From: Darksidea phi
Taxonomy: Eukaryota > Ascomycota > Dothideomycetes > Pleosporales > Lentitheciaceae
Assembly (NCBI GenBank): GCA_030770425.1
Contig: JASJFT010000037.1
Location: 124,001 to 188,000, forward strand
Direction: 5' to 3'
DNA length: 64,000 bases
Numbering within the stretch: position 1 is the first letter of the stretch; each line of letters starts with the position of its first letter. The notes beneath the pieces are model-generated. The model ran no database searches, was not told the DNA's origin, and saw nothing but the letters and a program-made list of their open reading frames with translations. The position numbers and the translations under genes are program-made. Of this stretch, positions 31,150 to 40,867 are shown one piece after another.

Positions 31150-31757
31150 ATGTCTGCCCTCGACCCCTCAGGTGTCTCCCAACCGACCCTCAACCAAGCC
31201 TACACCACCCCCGGCAACCCCGTCTCGAAAGACCCCACCGAGAAATCACAAACCGCCGCAAACGCCCAAGATGACAGCAAACAAGTCGACCAGCGCATCC
31301 CTCAGAAACAGACTACAAATGAAGGCCAGCCCTCATCGCTAGGACGAGGTGTCCATGGTGCGCCGTCAGGGGAAGAAAGCAAAGGCCTGTCAGAGGAGGA
31401 TGTAGGCAGGCACAACGAGCTGGACGGGGCGCAGATGGCTGCGCCGGGAGAAGGAAGGGTTGCGGACGCGGTTGCGGGGAGGGGTGGGGTGAGTTTTGGA
31501 GGCGGTGGAAGTGAGCCTGATATGGCGTCGGATCTGGACCGGTGAGACATCTTCACTGCTCTCACCAGCAGTTGTGTCGGGGCTAATACGTCAACAGAAA
31601 GAAGGCTGAGCAGAAAGAGGCACGAGACGACATCAAACAGCAAAAGAGTGTCAACACCAAGGTTGGAGGCGCACTCGGACAAACGGGAGGTCCTGCGAAT
31701 CCGGTCGACAACCCTAACCAGGGCGGCAACTACCCGAATACCGGCGTGAAAAACTAA
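31150..31757 (+). CDS. Small hydrophilic protein of unknown function
   Basis: Two exons, 31150-31541 and 31598-31757 (183 aa); intron GTGAGA..CAACAG with a GCTAATAC branch site, phase 2 join giving D-L-D-R-K-K-A-E-Q-K-E-A-R. The protein is rich in Gly, Gln, Asn, Asp, Lys and Ser and almost free of large hydrophobics, so it is probably disordered. The tail is Gly/Asn/Pro-rich (G-G-P-A-N-P-V-D-N-P-N-Q-G-G-N-Y). Such composition resembles hydrophilins or LEA-like stress proteins, but no repeat motif of a named family is present. Function unknown. Confidence 0.75.
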
Positions 31758-32091
31758 TTTCTTAGCACGGGCGCCGATGACCTTCCGGTTATCATCTTGC
31801 TCCAACTTTCATGCCAAATCTTCCGATGACTCCAATCGCTAGCCTCAACGGCCCTAAAAGGATGGCTCTTTGGGTGCTCTCTGTACACTATATATTCAAA
31901 TGACATTGAGATCTCCAACATTTGTCGCCCCTACACCCGGCAGCGAGTAGCTTTCCCTAGGTCTTACTCAAGTTAATGATGCCTCATATTTCTCATATTT
32001 GTGTACAATTCGGAGAATATTCTACAAGACGACTTTCTCTAACACGCATATGCAAAACAACCTAAACTCGACTTAGCATACCTACCGCCCT

Positions 32092-32730
32092 TCAAGAGAT
32101 CCTAAATCCCCCATTCTTTACACCACCCCACCTAGTCTCCACAACGCCCGTCCTCCACATTCCCTTCTCCACTTCGAGCACAGCCCAATTTACAACCGCA
32201 ATACTCAACACCATCATTATCCAATTTCTCTTATTCGACGCCATCCTAAACAGAGTCAGTTCACTACTCTTCAGACGATCACTGATCCAAATTCCAATAA
32301 ACCCTGTCAACATGCCGAGGACAAATGGACAGGACTTCAAGATCCAAGCCTCTAACAATACAACCCTCCAGTCCCTCCCCGTTTCCGGCTTAACATCCTC
32401 CGCTTCCTCTTTTTCCAACTCCACTCGCCCCTTATCTGGAGGTTGGATGGGAGCTCCAAGGAATTGATTACGGAGGGTGGGATGGATGGAAATGTGTTCT
32501 ACTAATGATGTGGAGCGTAAGACGTGAGAGGGGCTGTAGGTAGCGCGGACGTCATATATTGTGCCGTAGGGGCTGTTGCGGCGACCAAAGGTTTTACGCT
32601 TAGCGATGACTCTAGGGTAATGTGAAGTGTGAGTTGGTTTGGGGGCATCGAATTGTTCGCTAGTGTAAGAGGCGAAGTAGTAGATGTTGTGGCCGTGGCC
32701 TCGGATGCCCGGGGTTGAGGAGTCTGACAT
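32092..32730 (-). CDS. Unknown protein with two membrane segments
   Basis: 212 aa from the ATG at 32730; the frame is open for another 116 codons upstream without a better start. The first 110 residues are polar and Tyr/His/Ser-rich (M-S-D-S-S-T-P-G-I-R-G-H-G-H). Then comes a charged linker (E-L-E-K-E-E-A-E-D) and two hydrophobic stretches at about 145-162 (L-E-A-W-I-L-K-S-C-P-F-V-L-G-M-L-T-G-F) and 180-198 (N-W-I-M-M-V-L-S-I-A-V-V-N-W-A-V-L). No family was recognised. Coding status rests on composition and the membrane pair; it could be lineage-specific. Confidence 0.5.
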   Translation of the reverse strand: MSDSSTPGIRGHGHNIYYFASYTSEQFDAPKPTHTSHYPRVIAKRKTFGRRNSPYGTIYDVRATYSPSHVLRSTSLVEHISIHPTLRNQFLGAPIQPPDKGRVELEKEEAEDVKPETGRDWRVVLLEAWILKSCPFVLGMLTGFIGIWISDRLKSSELTLFRMASNKRNWIMMVLSIAVVNWAVLEVEKGMWRTGVVETRWGGVKNGGFRIS

Positions 32731-33474
32731 GATGGATTCTCGGTTTGGTCGATGGACTTGGAGATGAAATTTGGAAATATGGGCGGGACTGATGAGAAAG
32801 CTTGAGAGTTGGCTTGGTTTTAGAGGGAAGGAGACCGTGTCCGTGTTAATGAAAGCGGCGTGCCCGGCGACGGTGCTGAGATATCTAAGAGGACACCAAA
32901 GCGAACAATAGGACAAAGGGTTGCTTTGTTCGAGGAGTGGCATTCTATTGTTAGGGTTTCTCCGATGCTCAGAACAAAGCGAGATCAAAACCATGACGCA
33001 ACAATATTGTTTACCTCTGAAAACTGGAGAGACGAGACGAAATGATATCGGAGCCAGTCCGTGATGGAGACAATACATGAAGGAAGTTGGAGGAGTTAGG
33101 TAGAATGTATTACACCTAGGAAGTATATCCTAGACGTTAACCTAATAGCAATAGCAATACACAACATGACGAGCAGGTACAACAAACGTTTCATCCAACC
33201 AAGGAGAAAAAATCATAATCGTACGCAGATGGCACCCCGTCGCGACTACAACTCGTAGTGCTGAGTGTATCCACCAATGCCCAGGAAACGAGGAGACGAA
33301 CGGAGCAGGCCAAAATGCCCGCGCCATATGACACAGCAAACGCCATAAATGCAGACAAAAACTGGCCCAACCAAATCATGTGCGTCATCTCATAAAGTCA
33401 AACGCCGACCAAGGTTATATACATGTCAAAGTGTATAGGACCCACAAGGGAACCTACACATGGAGCATAGAACC
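32731..33474. other. Intergenic
   Basis: Upstream sequence of the two-helix protein and the trailer of the zinc-finger gene. No feature was recognised beyond short CAATAGCAATAGCAATA triplet-like repeats near 33147. Confidence 0.4.
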
Positions 33475-35361
33475 TCAATAAGATTGCCTATACGCGTCGA
33501 ATTGGAAGTCGTTGATATCACTCGTGGCCGACATAGGCTCGTTCGCCGTGTAGACTACCGTCGGGTCGTACAAAGTTTCAGACTCATTCATGCACATGCT
33601 GAAGTCGACCAACTGGTTGGTATCTATCGGCATGAATACATCGTTGCTTTGTTGAGGGACAGATGGGTACGAGGTATCCATGTCATAGGTCGGGTCAAAG
33701 CTGTTCATGTCTGCGGCTTCGGCACTGTCTGAGGCATCTTCGAGCGATTGCGTGGTCTTGTTCTCAACTTCGATGTCTCTGATCCAGTGCTGCTTAAGAA
33801 TTTCCATTGGTGGGTCGTCGCCACCGCCGATACCGCCGCGCCTCTCGTCAGACTTGCTCTTCCGACCCCGCTTGCGAGGGTGGAAGTGAGCGCGTCGAAG
33901 ATGTGCGGCTGCGTTGTAGTACGCACCGTACACTTTCTTGTTTTTGCAATGTTTGCAATTGGCGAGGAACGTTTTATCAGGCGAAGCGTCGATACAAATG
34001 AAGCCCTTTCGTCTCGGATTGTGCGCGCGGCCAATATGTCTGTCGAGCTCGTGTGTGCCACGAAAGCCATCAGGCCGCACATCGCAGTGCGGGCATTGGA
34101 TTTTCGCGTGCTTAGGTCGAATGTATGGAGCTTTAGTGATGAGATTAACACGCTTGGACGAACCGTCTCCGGACCTTATCCGCGTCATCGGAACATTTGA
34201 TGATGCAGACTTGGTCTCGCCGTTGCCTAGGTCCGCCTTCGAGGCGATCTTGCAACGGCCTGCTTGCGCGTTGATTTCGCGCTCGCGTCGAGCGTGGCGA
34301 GAGTCAACCGAGGACGCCGAAGCGCTGCTCGCGTCGCTCTCGCTTGATGATGAAGCCGACCTCGTCATATCCTCCGCCAGGTCCGACTGGTCGTTCTCAG
34401 AAGAAGCAAGTGCTGACGCACTTGCGGAAGAAACAGGTACAGGGGAAAGGAAAGTTTCACTGGAAGGCCCAGTGAAAGTAGATAGGAAAAGAGGATTATC
34501 AGCGAAAGTGCTGATATTCTTCGACTCAACATCACAAGGAAAAGAAATAGAACCATCCTCAGAGAGGAGTGGATACAGACTTGAGGAATCAGACTGGACA
34601 CGCAACATTGATACTTGGTCAAAAAGGTGGGGATTGTAACTGCACTGCCGACTCATAGAGTTACTCGATTGAGTAACAGGCGTCATCAGAGCAGTTGACG
34701 GTGTGCTGGGGGCGGTGGAGTCGTCTAACGACGGACTCCAGGATGAATTTGGTGTCAGTTGTACGTGCAGTTGCCGAGGATTATGGGGCTGGGGAGGGGG
34801 CAAAGGGGAAGCGCTAGAAGAGCTCATGCAGTTGGAGATGAACTCGTCAGGTGTGTACTCAACCATGTCGACGTTGGTGAAGGTGGTCTCGACGATAGGC
34901 TGGAGCGAGGGCTGTGTCTGCATCACCGTAGAGTTGGAATAGAGGGAGTAAGCACTGGGCTCCTCATACGATTGCCAACTGGAGGCGGCTGAGCTGCATC
35001 GTTGCAGGTCGTTGCTTGTGCTGGAGACAGACATTGAGCGTCCCATGGGTGCGGACATGGCAGCGGACGGGACGCGACCCATGGCACCAAAACTTGACAT
35101 CTAGTGGCAGTTAGCACTAGAAACCGAGCCCAACGAGGTGTTTCATACAGATTGTGTCATATCGGACGGAATCGACATGGTGCGGGGGATCTGTTCTGGC
35201 GGCGACGGTTGATATGTACTCGAGGCATCGCTCGAGAGGCCGGAGACGACGTGTAACCAAAGCTGGTGCCGTTCTTGCTCTGGAAGATGTGCGTGGCGGT
35301 TGTCGAAGTCTTGCTTGAGCTGCTTAAGATGGCCGATGGTGGTTGACAGGGCCGTGGTCAT
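33475..35361 (-). CDS. C2H2-type zinc-finger regulator (DUF7896-like)
   Basis: Two exons, 35361-35149 and 35100-33475 (612 aa). The 48-bp intron has GTATGA, a GCTAAC branch and ACTAG; the join is phase 0 between ..D-M-T-Q-S and M-S-S-F-G. The N-terminal two thirds are Ser/Thr/Pro/Gln-rich, typical of activation regions. At about 395-490 there is a compact zinc-binding block: K-A-P-Y-I-R-P-K-H, C-P-H-C..H-x4-H-I-G-R-A-H, then I-C-I-D..C-K-H-C-K-N-K-K-V-Y-G-A-Y-Y-N-A-A-A-H-L-R-R-A-H and a basic R-K-R-G-R-K nuclear signal. This arrangement is characteristic of a Pezizomycotina family of putative transcription factors. The tail is acidic. Targets are unknown. An additional 5' exon is possible, see the upstream entry. 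Confidence 0.8.
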
Positions 35362-36263
35362 GATGGGCGGCGTGGTGTTGAGGAGGTAGGTCGAAGAAGC
35401 AAACTGCAATGGGTAAGAACGATCAGCGTCCGGCACAGCACGATGATTGTCTGTGCAGAGATCTTACAGTGCGAGGCTCGTCGCTTGCGGTGGCAGACAC
35501 GAATGGAGAGCGTTCAGAATGGCGAGGCGGGCGGAAAATGAGGAAGGGTTCAGGATGGGCAGTGACGGGCTTTTAGACGCACCTTCGACACGTAAGAGGG
35601 CGATGCGCTGGCTCGTGTCGGAGGGACGTCTGACCAGGACGCGGGAAGCCATCCTGGCCAGAGGGCAAAGGCCAAGCCCAACGGGGCAACTCGCCGCTGA
35701 TCGTGTCGCATTCTGCTTGGATGGCATTGGTGGCCTCGGACTAACGATTCGTTGCCATGCTCCTTGGCCGCATTCATGGACGAGGATTGACCCTATCGCA
35801 ACCTCAGCGTCGACGAGGGACTTTCTCCTCTTGCTGCAGTCCACCGTTTCTGGCTGCCTCTACCATCGTGGTGGCAGCGCTCTCGACCAGCCGGTGACCG
35901 CGCCCGACAAGGCAAAAGCAGGCAAAGCAGGCAAACGCACGCGCAACACGAAAACAGCGAAAACAGCGAAAACAGCGCCCTGTCGAATCATGGAATAGCC
36001 AACCACGCTGCCTTCGAACGCCCAATATCTTCAGTTCCATCTCTCCAACTCACGTGAGTTACATCAGCTCTGAGGTGCGGCTCTCCGGCACGTTCTGACT
36101 CGACCGACCATGGCACCTGGACTTGTTCAAAGTCTATTGAAATTGCTAAGAGATGTGACGGTTTCGGTGCTATCTAAACGATTCTGAATTCCTTGTTGCA
36201 GATCTTGCTGTAGGGAGAGGATGAGAGACGTACCACCGGGAACCCCCGGCTGGGCATCTCCCA
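35362..36263. other. Leader region of the zinc-finger gene
   Basis: On the minus strand a good intron can be drawn (donor GTAAGA at 35467, acceptor ATTGCAG ending 35404), and both sides read in the frame of the zinc-finger ATG (..S-A-T-A-S-D-E-P-R-T / F-A-S-S-T-Y-L-L-N). That frame stays open to about 35578 but has no ATG, so this is either a spliced leader or part of a longer N-terminus. A short CGAAAACAG-like triplication sits near 35950-35972. Confidence 0.4.
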
Positions 36264-37625
36264 TCATAGTAACGCGCGGCTGGACTTGAGCAGCTGTCGC
36301 AGTCTGCCTCTCTGACGCTCCGGTGTGCTAAGCGACGCAGGCCGGCCTTCCTCCTGCTGCGATGCCTTCTTAGGGGAGAAGAAGCCACTGCTGGCAGCGG
36401 GTACAGAAGGAATGGGTGGCCGCGGCGGGACGGGAGGCGCAGCCTTTCGCGGCGTCGTAACCTGCCGACTCGCCCTCTGCTCCGGTACCCAAAACCTGTC
36501 CAAGCATGCCTCTGTCGGCTCCTCTATCATCCCAAAGCCCTCGAAAAACATCGCCACTCTGTCTAATGCCGCCATGTCGGAGAGTTGTATTGCCTTCGGT
36601 TCCATCCTTGGGTCAAACGGGTCCATCGTAGCAATCGACCCTCTGCGTGGAGTCACTATGGGCCTCTCTTCAAGTTGTATGGGACCCGGTATGTACACCG
36701 TCTTCTTGCTTGACGCGACGCGGGGTCTTGCGTTACCATGCTTGATGGTATCGCGCCGTTGGACATTTGGTGTCAAGGGCAGGGAGAAATGTTTCGCTCT
36801 CCTTGGGGACACAGACAACAGTGAGCTTCTGTTCCCTAGCTGGAAGGCCACGGAAGGCGACAATCCTCTGCCGCTACCGGACTGACCGTAAAGTTCTCTA
36901 GGCGTTGCGCCCATCGAGGTGGGCGTTCCCGGTAAGTCTTTAGACTTGAAGTCTACAAATTGCGTCTGGAGTACCTCCATCTTCTTTGTTTTCAAAGTTT
37001 CCTTCACCCTTGCTTTCTCGGAAAATGATCTCGTCCGGTCGCTCAATGCTTCGGAGAGGAGCTGGAATTTTTTTGTCGGCTGAGGTGACGTCCTCCATAC
37101 ATTGTTTTTTGGCTTCAATCGCACCTTGCCTACCGATTTTCTATATGACTTTCTTCGGCTGATGAGCGATCTCGACGCTGGCGGTCCGAGCTGCGATATT
37201 CGAGGTAGTAGCGGGTTCATCATAGAGGTCCTTCGATATCGGCTCGCCAAAGTCTGAAGAGGACGCGCTGCTCTTGCGCTAATAGCTCGTCGTGGAGGCT
37301 GTGGTTTAATCCCCGAATATAACTGCAGCGCTCCAGGGGGTGCAGTCGCTGCTTTTCGCCGTAGCCTTGGCCTCGGTGTTGTCGGAGTCATTTGACTGCT
37401 GAGTTGCCGTGATCGCTGACTGACCATCAGCGGTTCCGAGGGAGGTGTGATGACAATTATTGGGCTGCCAGGCCGTGGCGTTGGATCTCCCTCATTTTCA
37501 TAGTCCAGAACGAGAGATCGTAGACCCTCTGTTACGTGTACGTCAATATCAGCCACCCGTCTACTCACGAGTCCTCGAGAAATCACAGAGTAAATCGGTT
37601 CAATCGCTTCTGATCGTTGAGACAT
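36264..37625 (-). CDS. Unknown Arg/Ser/Pro-rich protein
   Basis: Taken from the first ATG (37625), 453 aa; the frame is open for 30 more codons upstream to a GTG and reads plausibly (R-R-D-L-S-L-L-Y-K-A-F-S-G-L-R-T), so the true N-terminus may lie in an undetected exon. The protein is basic and low in hydrophobics, with many S/T-P sites (T-P-T-T-P-R-P-R-L-R-R-K). A conserved-looking segment near the C-terminus reads A-L-D-R-V-A-M-F-F-E-G-F-G-M-I-E-E-P-T-E-A-C-L-D-R-F-W-V-P, and a polyproline tract follows (P-P-V-P-P-R-P-P-I-P-S-V-P), a possible SH3 ligand. No family was recognised. Confidence 0.65.
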   Translation of the reverse strand: MSQRSEAIEPIYSVISRGLVSRRVADIDVHVTEGLRSLVLDYENEGDPTPRPGSPIIVITPPSEPLMVSQRSRQLSSQMTPTTPRPRLRRKAATAPPGALQLYSGIKPQPPRRAISARAARPLQTLASRYRRTSMMNPLLPRISQLGPPASRSLISRRKSYRKSVGKVRLKPKNNVWRTSPQPTKKFQLLSEALSDRTRSFSEKARVKETLKTKKMEVLQTQFVDFKSKDLPGTPTSMGATPRELYGQSGSGRGLSPSVAFQLGNRSSLLSVSPRRAKHFSLPLTPNVQRRDTIKHGNARPRVASSKKTVYIPGPIQLEERPIVTPRRGSIATMDPFDPRMEPKAIQLSDMAALDRVAMFFEGFGMIEEPTEACLDRFWVPEQRASRQVTTPRKAAPPVPPRPPIPSVPAASSGFFSPKKASQQEEGRPASLSTPERQRGRLRQLLKSSRALL

Positions 37626-38317
37626 CGCAGTTCGAAGTCCGCTAAAAGCTTTGTAGAGGAGAGATAGGTCGCGACGCAGCGCGCTGCTGAGGTGATATTC
37701 CCCTTTGTCTCCCACAACATGATGTTTTCGGGGAATAATGGCTGGAGTTGGTCAGACCCCTCCCCGATGGGAACAAAGGAAGTTGCCATCAGAGCAGCCA
37801 CGTACTGATAGCACACTCAAGGGTTTGCGGTATTCTATTACCGGTAGGCAGCTGATGTGTCGTCGCGGGGGTCCACGGATATCGGATATCATTCTAAACA
37901 CAGCCCCATTTCTTGCGTCGCCGATGGTAGCACAAAGACCTCTCGTCCACCATCATGGACAGTAATCGGTAAAAGAAAAGCTTATACATCTTTCTTCGAT
38001 ACGATAAGCGTATGCCAGACTCAGCAATGCAGTGCATATGTATCAGGGCCTCATGACCCTCTACACCATGTATATGATACCCATTCCTACTTCGGCAAAA
38101 TCAACCTCATAAAACACAGCGTTGAAGCTTCTCTCTTAAAATGCTTCCACCGATCATGGCCTAGTTCATTGCTGCGGAATCTCGCAGCGAATTGCCCCAC
38201 TATCCCTCTCTCCGGTACCGAAGAGTAATGTCGCGATCTACTACCACTACGGGGGGAGGTTCTTTGGCCGACCGCAAGGTTCCGACCTAGTACAGATAGT
38301 TCCGTCGCATTTGCAAG
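37626..38317. other. Divergent intergenic region
   Basis: Lies between the Arg/Ser/Pro-rich gene and the metallo-beta-lactamase pseudogene. The part next to 37625 may hold a further 5' exon of the former: on the minus strand a CTGACCAACTCCAG acceptor ends at about 37742, but no phase-compatible donor and ATG were found. Nothing else was seen. Confidence 0.4.
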
Positions 38318-39284
38318 ATGGCAACCCCGCTAGACTTAGTCAATGGAGCACCTAAAGTAAGTCTCCACTCTACGCATAACAGACGTGAAGCTCACAAGTC
38401 CAGGGAACTAAGCTATGGGTCCGACGACTCCAAACATACCCCGAATGCGATGAAAGATGATTCAAGCGCGCAGTATGGACCTCCACTACTCCACAAATCC
38501 ATCTCATAAACTGGTCTACACACATAGGGCAACGCATCTGCGCTTTCTAGCGAACACGCTACAAACGCCCGCCGCAAACTCGCCATGCTCGCTTTCCCAT
38601 TTGAACACCCAACCGAAGGCCTCATCCTCTACGAAAGAGGCGCCGGCTCCGACTACCCCGAGGCAGTAGGCTCGCAGGTAGACAACGTCTTCGGTCACGT
38701 CGACTACGGTTCCTCGATAGATCTCGATGCGCAAATCGCACTCACCGGGCCTGACCTCGAAGACCTGGAAATGGTTGTTATCGGTCACTTGCACCTGGAT
38801 CACGCCGGCGGCCTCGACCATTTCCGCAACACCTGCATCCCAATGTACGTCCATGAATTAGGGCTAGAACACGCCGTCTACCCCGTAGCCACGAGAACCG
38901 ACCTTGGTGTGTACCTCCCGCACTACCTAATCTTGGATATGAACTGGATGCCCTTTCACGGCTCGCATCTCGAACCGACTTCGGGATTGACGCTGCACCA
39001 CTCCCCGGGACATACGCCAGGACTCTACCTTCTACGGGTGAATAGGAAGAAAGAAAGCGGGACATGGATTTCCTCGAGTGATCAGAACTATGTCAAAGGA
39101 AAACCACCATGATAAAGTGCCACAGGGGTGGCTGGCGACGGATCATGATGGGTGGAGGAGTCATCAGATGATTAAAAGTTTAGCAAGACGGACGAGTAGT
39201 AGGGTAGTCTTGGGGCACTGCTTCGACACGATCAAAGAGCTCAGGCTAGAGTTTCGCTCAAGGCGTATACGTGAAGTGGTTTAG
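38318..39284 (+). pseudogene. Broken metallo-beta-lactamase-fold (AHL-lactonase-like) gene
   Basis: Family sequence can be followed over exons 38318-38356, 38404-38472 and 38528-39284, but two lesions interrupt it. In exon 2 an in-frame TGA (38458-38460) sits where the surrounding residues (C-D-E-R, then F-K-R-A) run on. In exon 3 the frame changes at about 39095-39098 (an extra A), after which D-H-D-G-W..S-H-Q-M-I-K-S-L continues in another frame to 39284. Visible motifs are G-H-L-H-L-D-H-A-G-G (the H-x-H-x-D-H zinc site) and H-S-P-G-H-T-P-G. Intact relatives hydrolyse lactones such as N-acyl homoserine lactones. The introns have good borders (GTAAGT..GTCCAG and GTATGG..CATAG). A truncated product from a later ATG (38585) is possible but would lack the N-terminus and C-terminus. 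Confidence 0.72.
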
Positions 39285-39436
39285 AAACTGGAGGTACAAA
39301 GGTAAAAGCTTGTTACCATTTTTTTGTGCTAGGTGTTATGCGCACGTACTATCATACCCGACTAGCCTCATGGACTCCTATGATCGCTGTACTCGCTCAC
39401 CCTTCACGACCTAAGCCATGCTTACAGCTTACTGAG

Positions 39437-40515
39437 TCACTTACTCCCCTTCTCCCCCACCACATTCAAGAATGCAGTATGTACATGCTCCGTCAAATCT
39501 CCCGCCTGCAAACTCCTACCCTTCTCCTTAAACGCCAACCTTGAGCACTCCCTCGTAATTGCACTACCACCATATGCCGCAAGCGCCAGCGTCTCCGCAG
39601 GCTCCATATCACCTTCATGATCCCAGATCTTATCGTGGTACGCCTTGCGATATGCCAACAGGGTCGCCAAACTACCCGTCAGCGTATCGCCTTGGCCACC
39701 CGATCGCTTCAGCCCACCCTCACCTTCGGAGACCAAAGTGAACTTGCCGTTAGAGATGTAGTCTTTAGCGCCCTTCTGGATAATCGTAACACCACCGAAC
39801 GCTTTCGCCAACTTGGAACAGAGCTCCGAAGGGTCGCCCTCATCAACATTAACCCCCTTCGCCTTGGCCAGCCGTCCAAACTCCACTACATTAGGCGTAA
39901 GTATACACTCGGTGCATCCATCCACAAGCTCCGGCCGTGTCTGCGCCAGATACAGCCCATCCGCATCTAGCACAAACGGCACGCCTTGTTTCCGTGCCTC
40001 CTCAATCACTTTCGCACAAGTATCCTGCATGAGCTTGTCGCGGCCGAGACCGGGACCGACGACGATGACGTGAAGACGCGAGAGCATGGCGACGACTTCG
40101 GCGGTGACGCTGTCGACGGATTCGGTGGAGGCGAGGTTTTTGGATTGGCGCATGTAGGGGTGTACCATTAGGTTGGGGGAGTAGGTTTTTATTACAGCGC
40201 CGGCGCCGGGTTCGCATATAACATGGGACTGATGGCATTGTTATTGAGGTTCGGGGAATGAACTGCGTAGGCGGTGTTGAGCGTACCATGTCGCAACCAA
40301 GCTTCGCCGAAGCCATTGCAGAGAAATATGGCGCGCCTGTGTAGTCTTCGCTGCCCCCGATGACTGCTACACGGCCCAATTGACCTGAAAACACCCATTA
40401 GCAATTGCTTCAAACTTGTAATTCCCTAGGACGTGCCCTTGTGGAAGCTTTCAAGCATAGGCGGTATCATTTTGTACACCTTGCTGAGGATTTCTTTCCT
40501 TGAAGCGCCCGCCAT
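39437..40515 (-). CDS. ATP/ADP-dependent (S)-NAD(P)H-hydrate dehydratase
   Basis: Three exons, 40515-40437, 40384-40287 and 40228-39437 (322 aa). The family is the YjeF C-terminal/NAXD carbohydrate-kinase fold (yeast YKL151C), which repairs damaged NAD(P)H hydrates. Motifs in order: [64 protein letters not shown], and the catalytic [12 protein letters not shown]. To keep the family sequence, intron 1 must start with GC (AAGG/GCACGT) and end TTTTCAG, so it is a GC-AG intron; the branch GCTAAT is good. Complete and probably functional. Confidence 0.9.
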
Positions 40516-40867
40516 TCTGATAATTCGTCGAAGCTTTAGAAAGTGCTTAATGCCTAGATTGAAAGATTCTTAAAGAGCTTGAGTGCAATGTGTGGTTCTA
40601 GGGTCTGTCCAGTAGCTACCCGGTTTTGTCCTGGAGCTCTTATTTACGTGAGGTCATAAGCGGGTCATAATGCGGGGGACGCCACAGGGACGCCACCACA
40701 GGTCGCGACGTGCGTCCAAGTTGAAAAGATCGATTTTATAATAACCGAGGATGCGAAGCGGATACCCATAGTTATAATGACACTAATACGAGTTCCTTTC
40801 CCAAATGTCCAAAATGCTGGTTTAACGCCTATTTCCTGTGCTTTACATACTATACTACAACCCAAGC

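Noticed and set aside
37542..37600. Possible 40-bp intron near the start of the Arg/Ser/Pro-rich gene (GTGAGT..AACAG)
   Set aside because: Good-looking borders, but the length is not a multiple of three and no upstream frame joins in phase; the unspliced frame is open and reads well.
38458..38460. RIP (repeat-induced point mutation) as the cause of the lactonase stop codon
   Set aside because: The change could be a G-to-A transition, but the second lesion is an insertion, the gene appears single-copy in this window, and no general C-to-T excess is evident.
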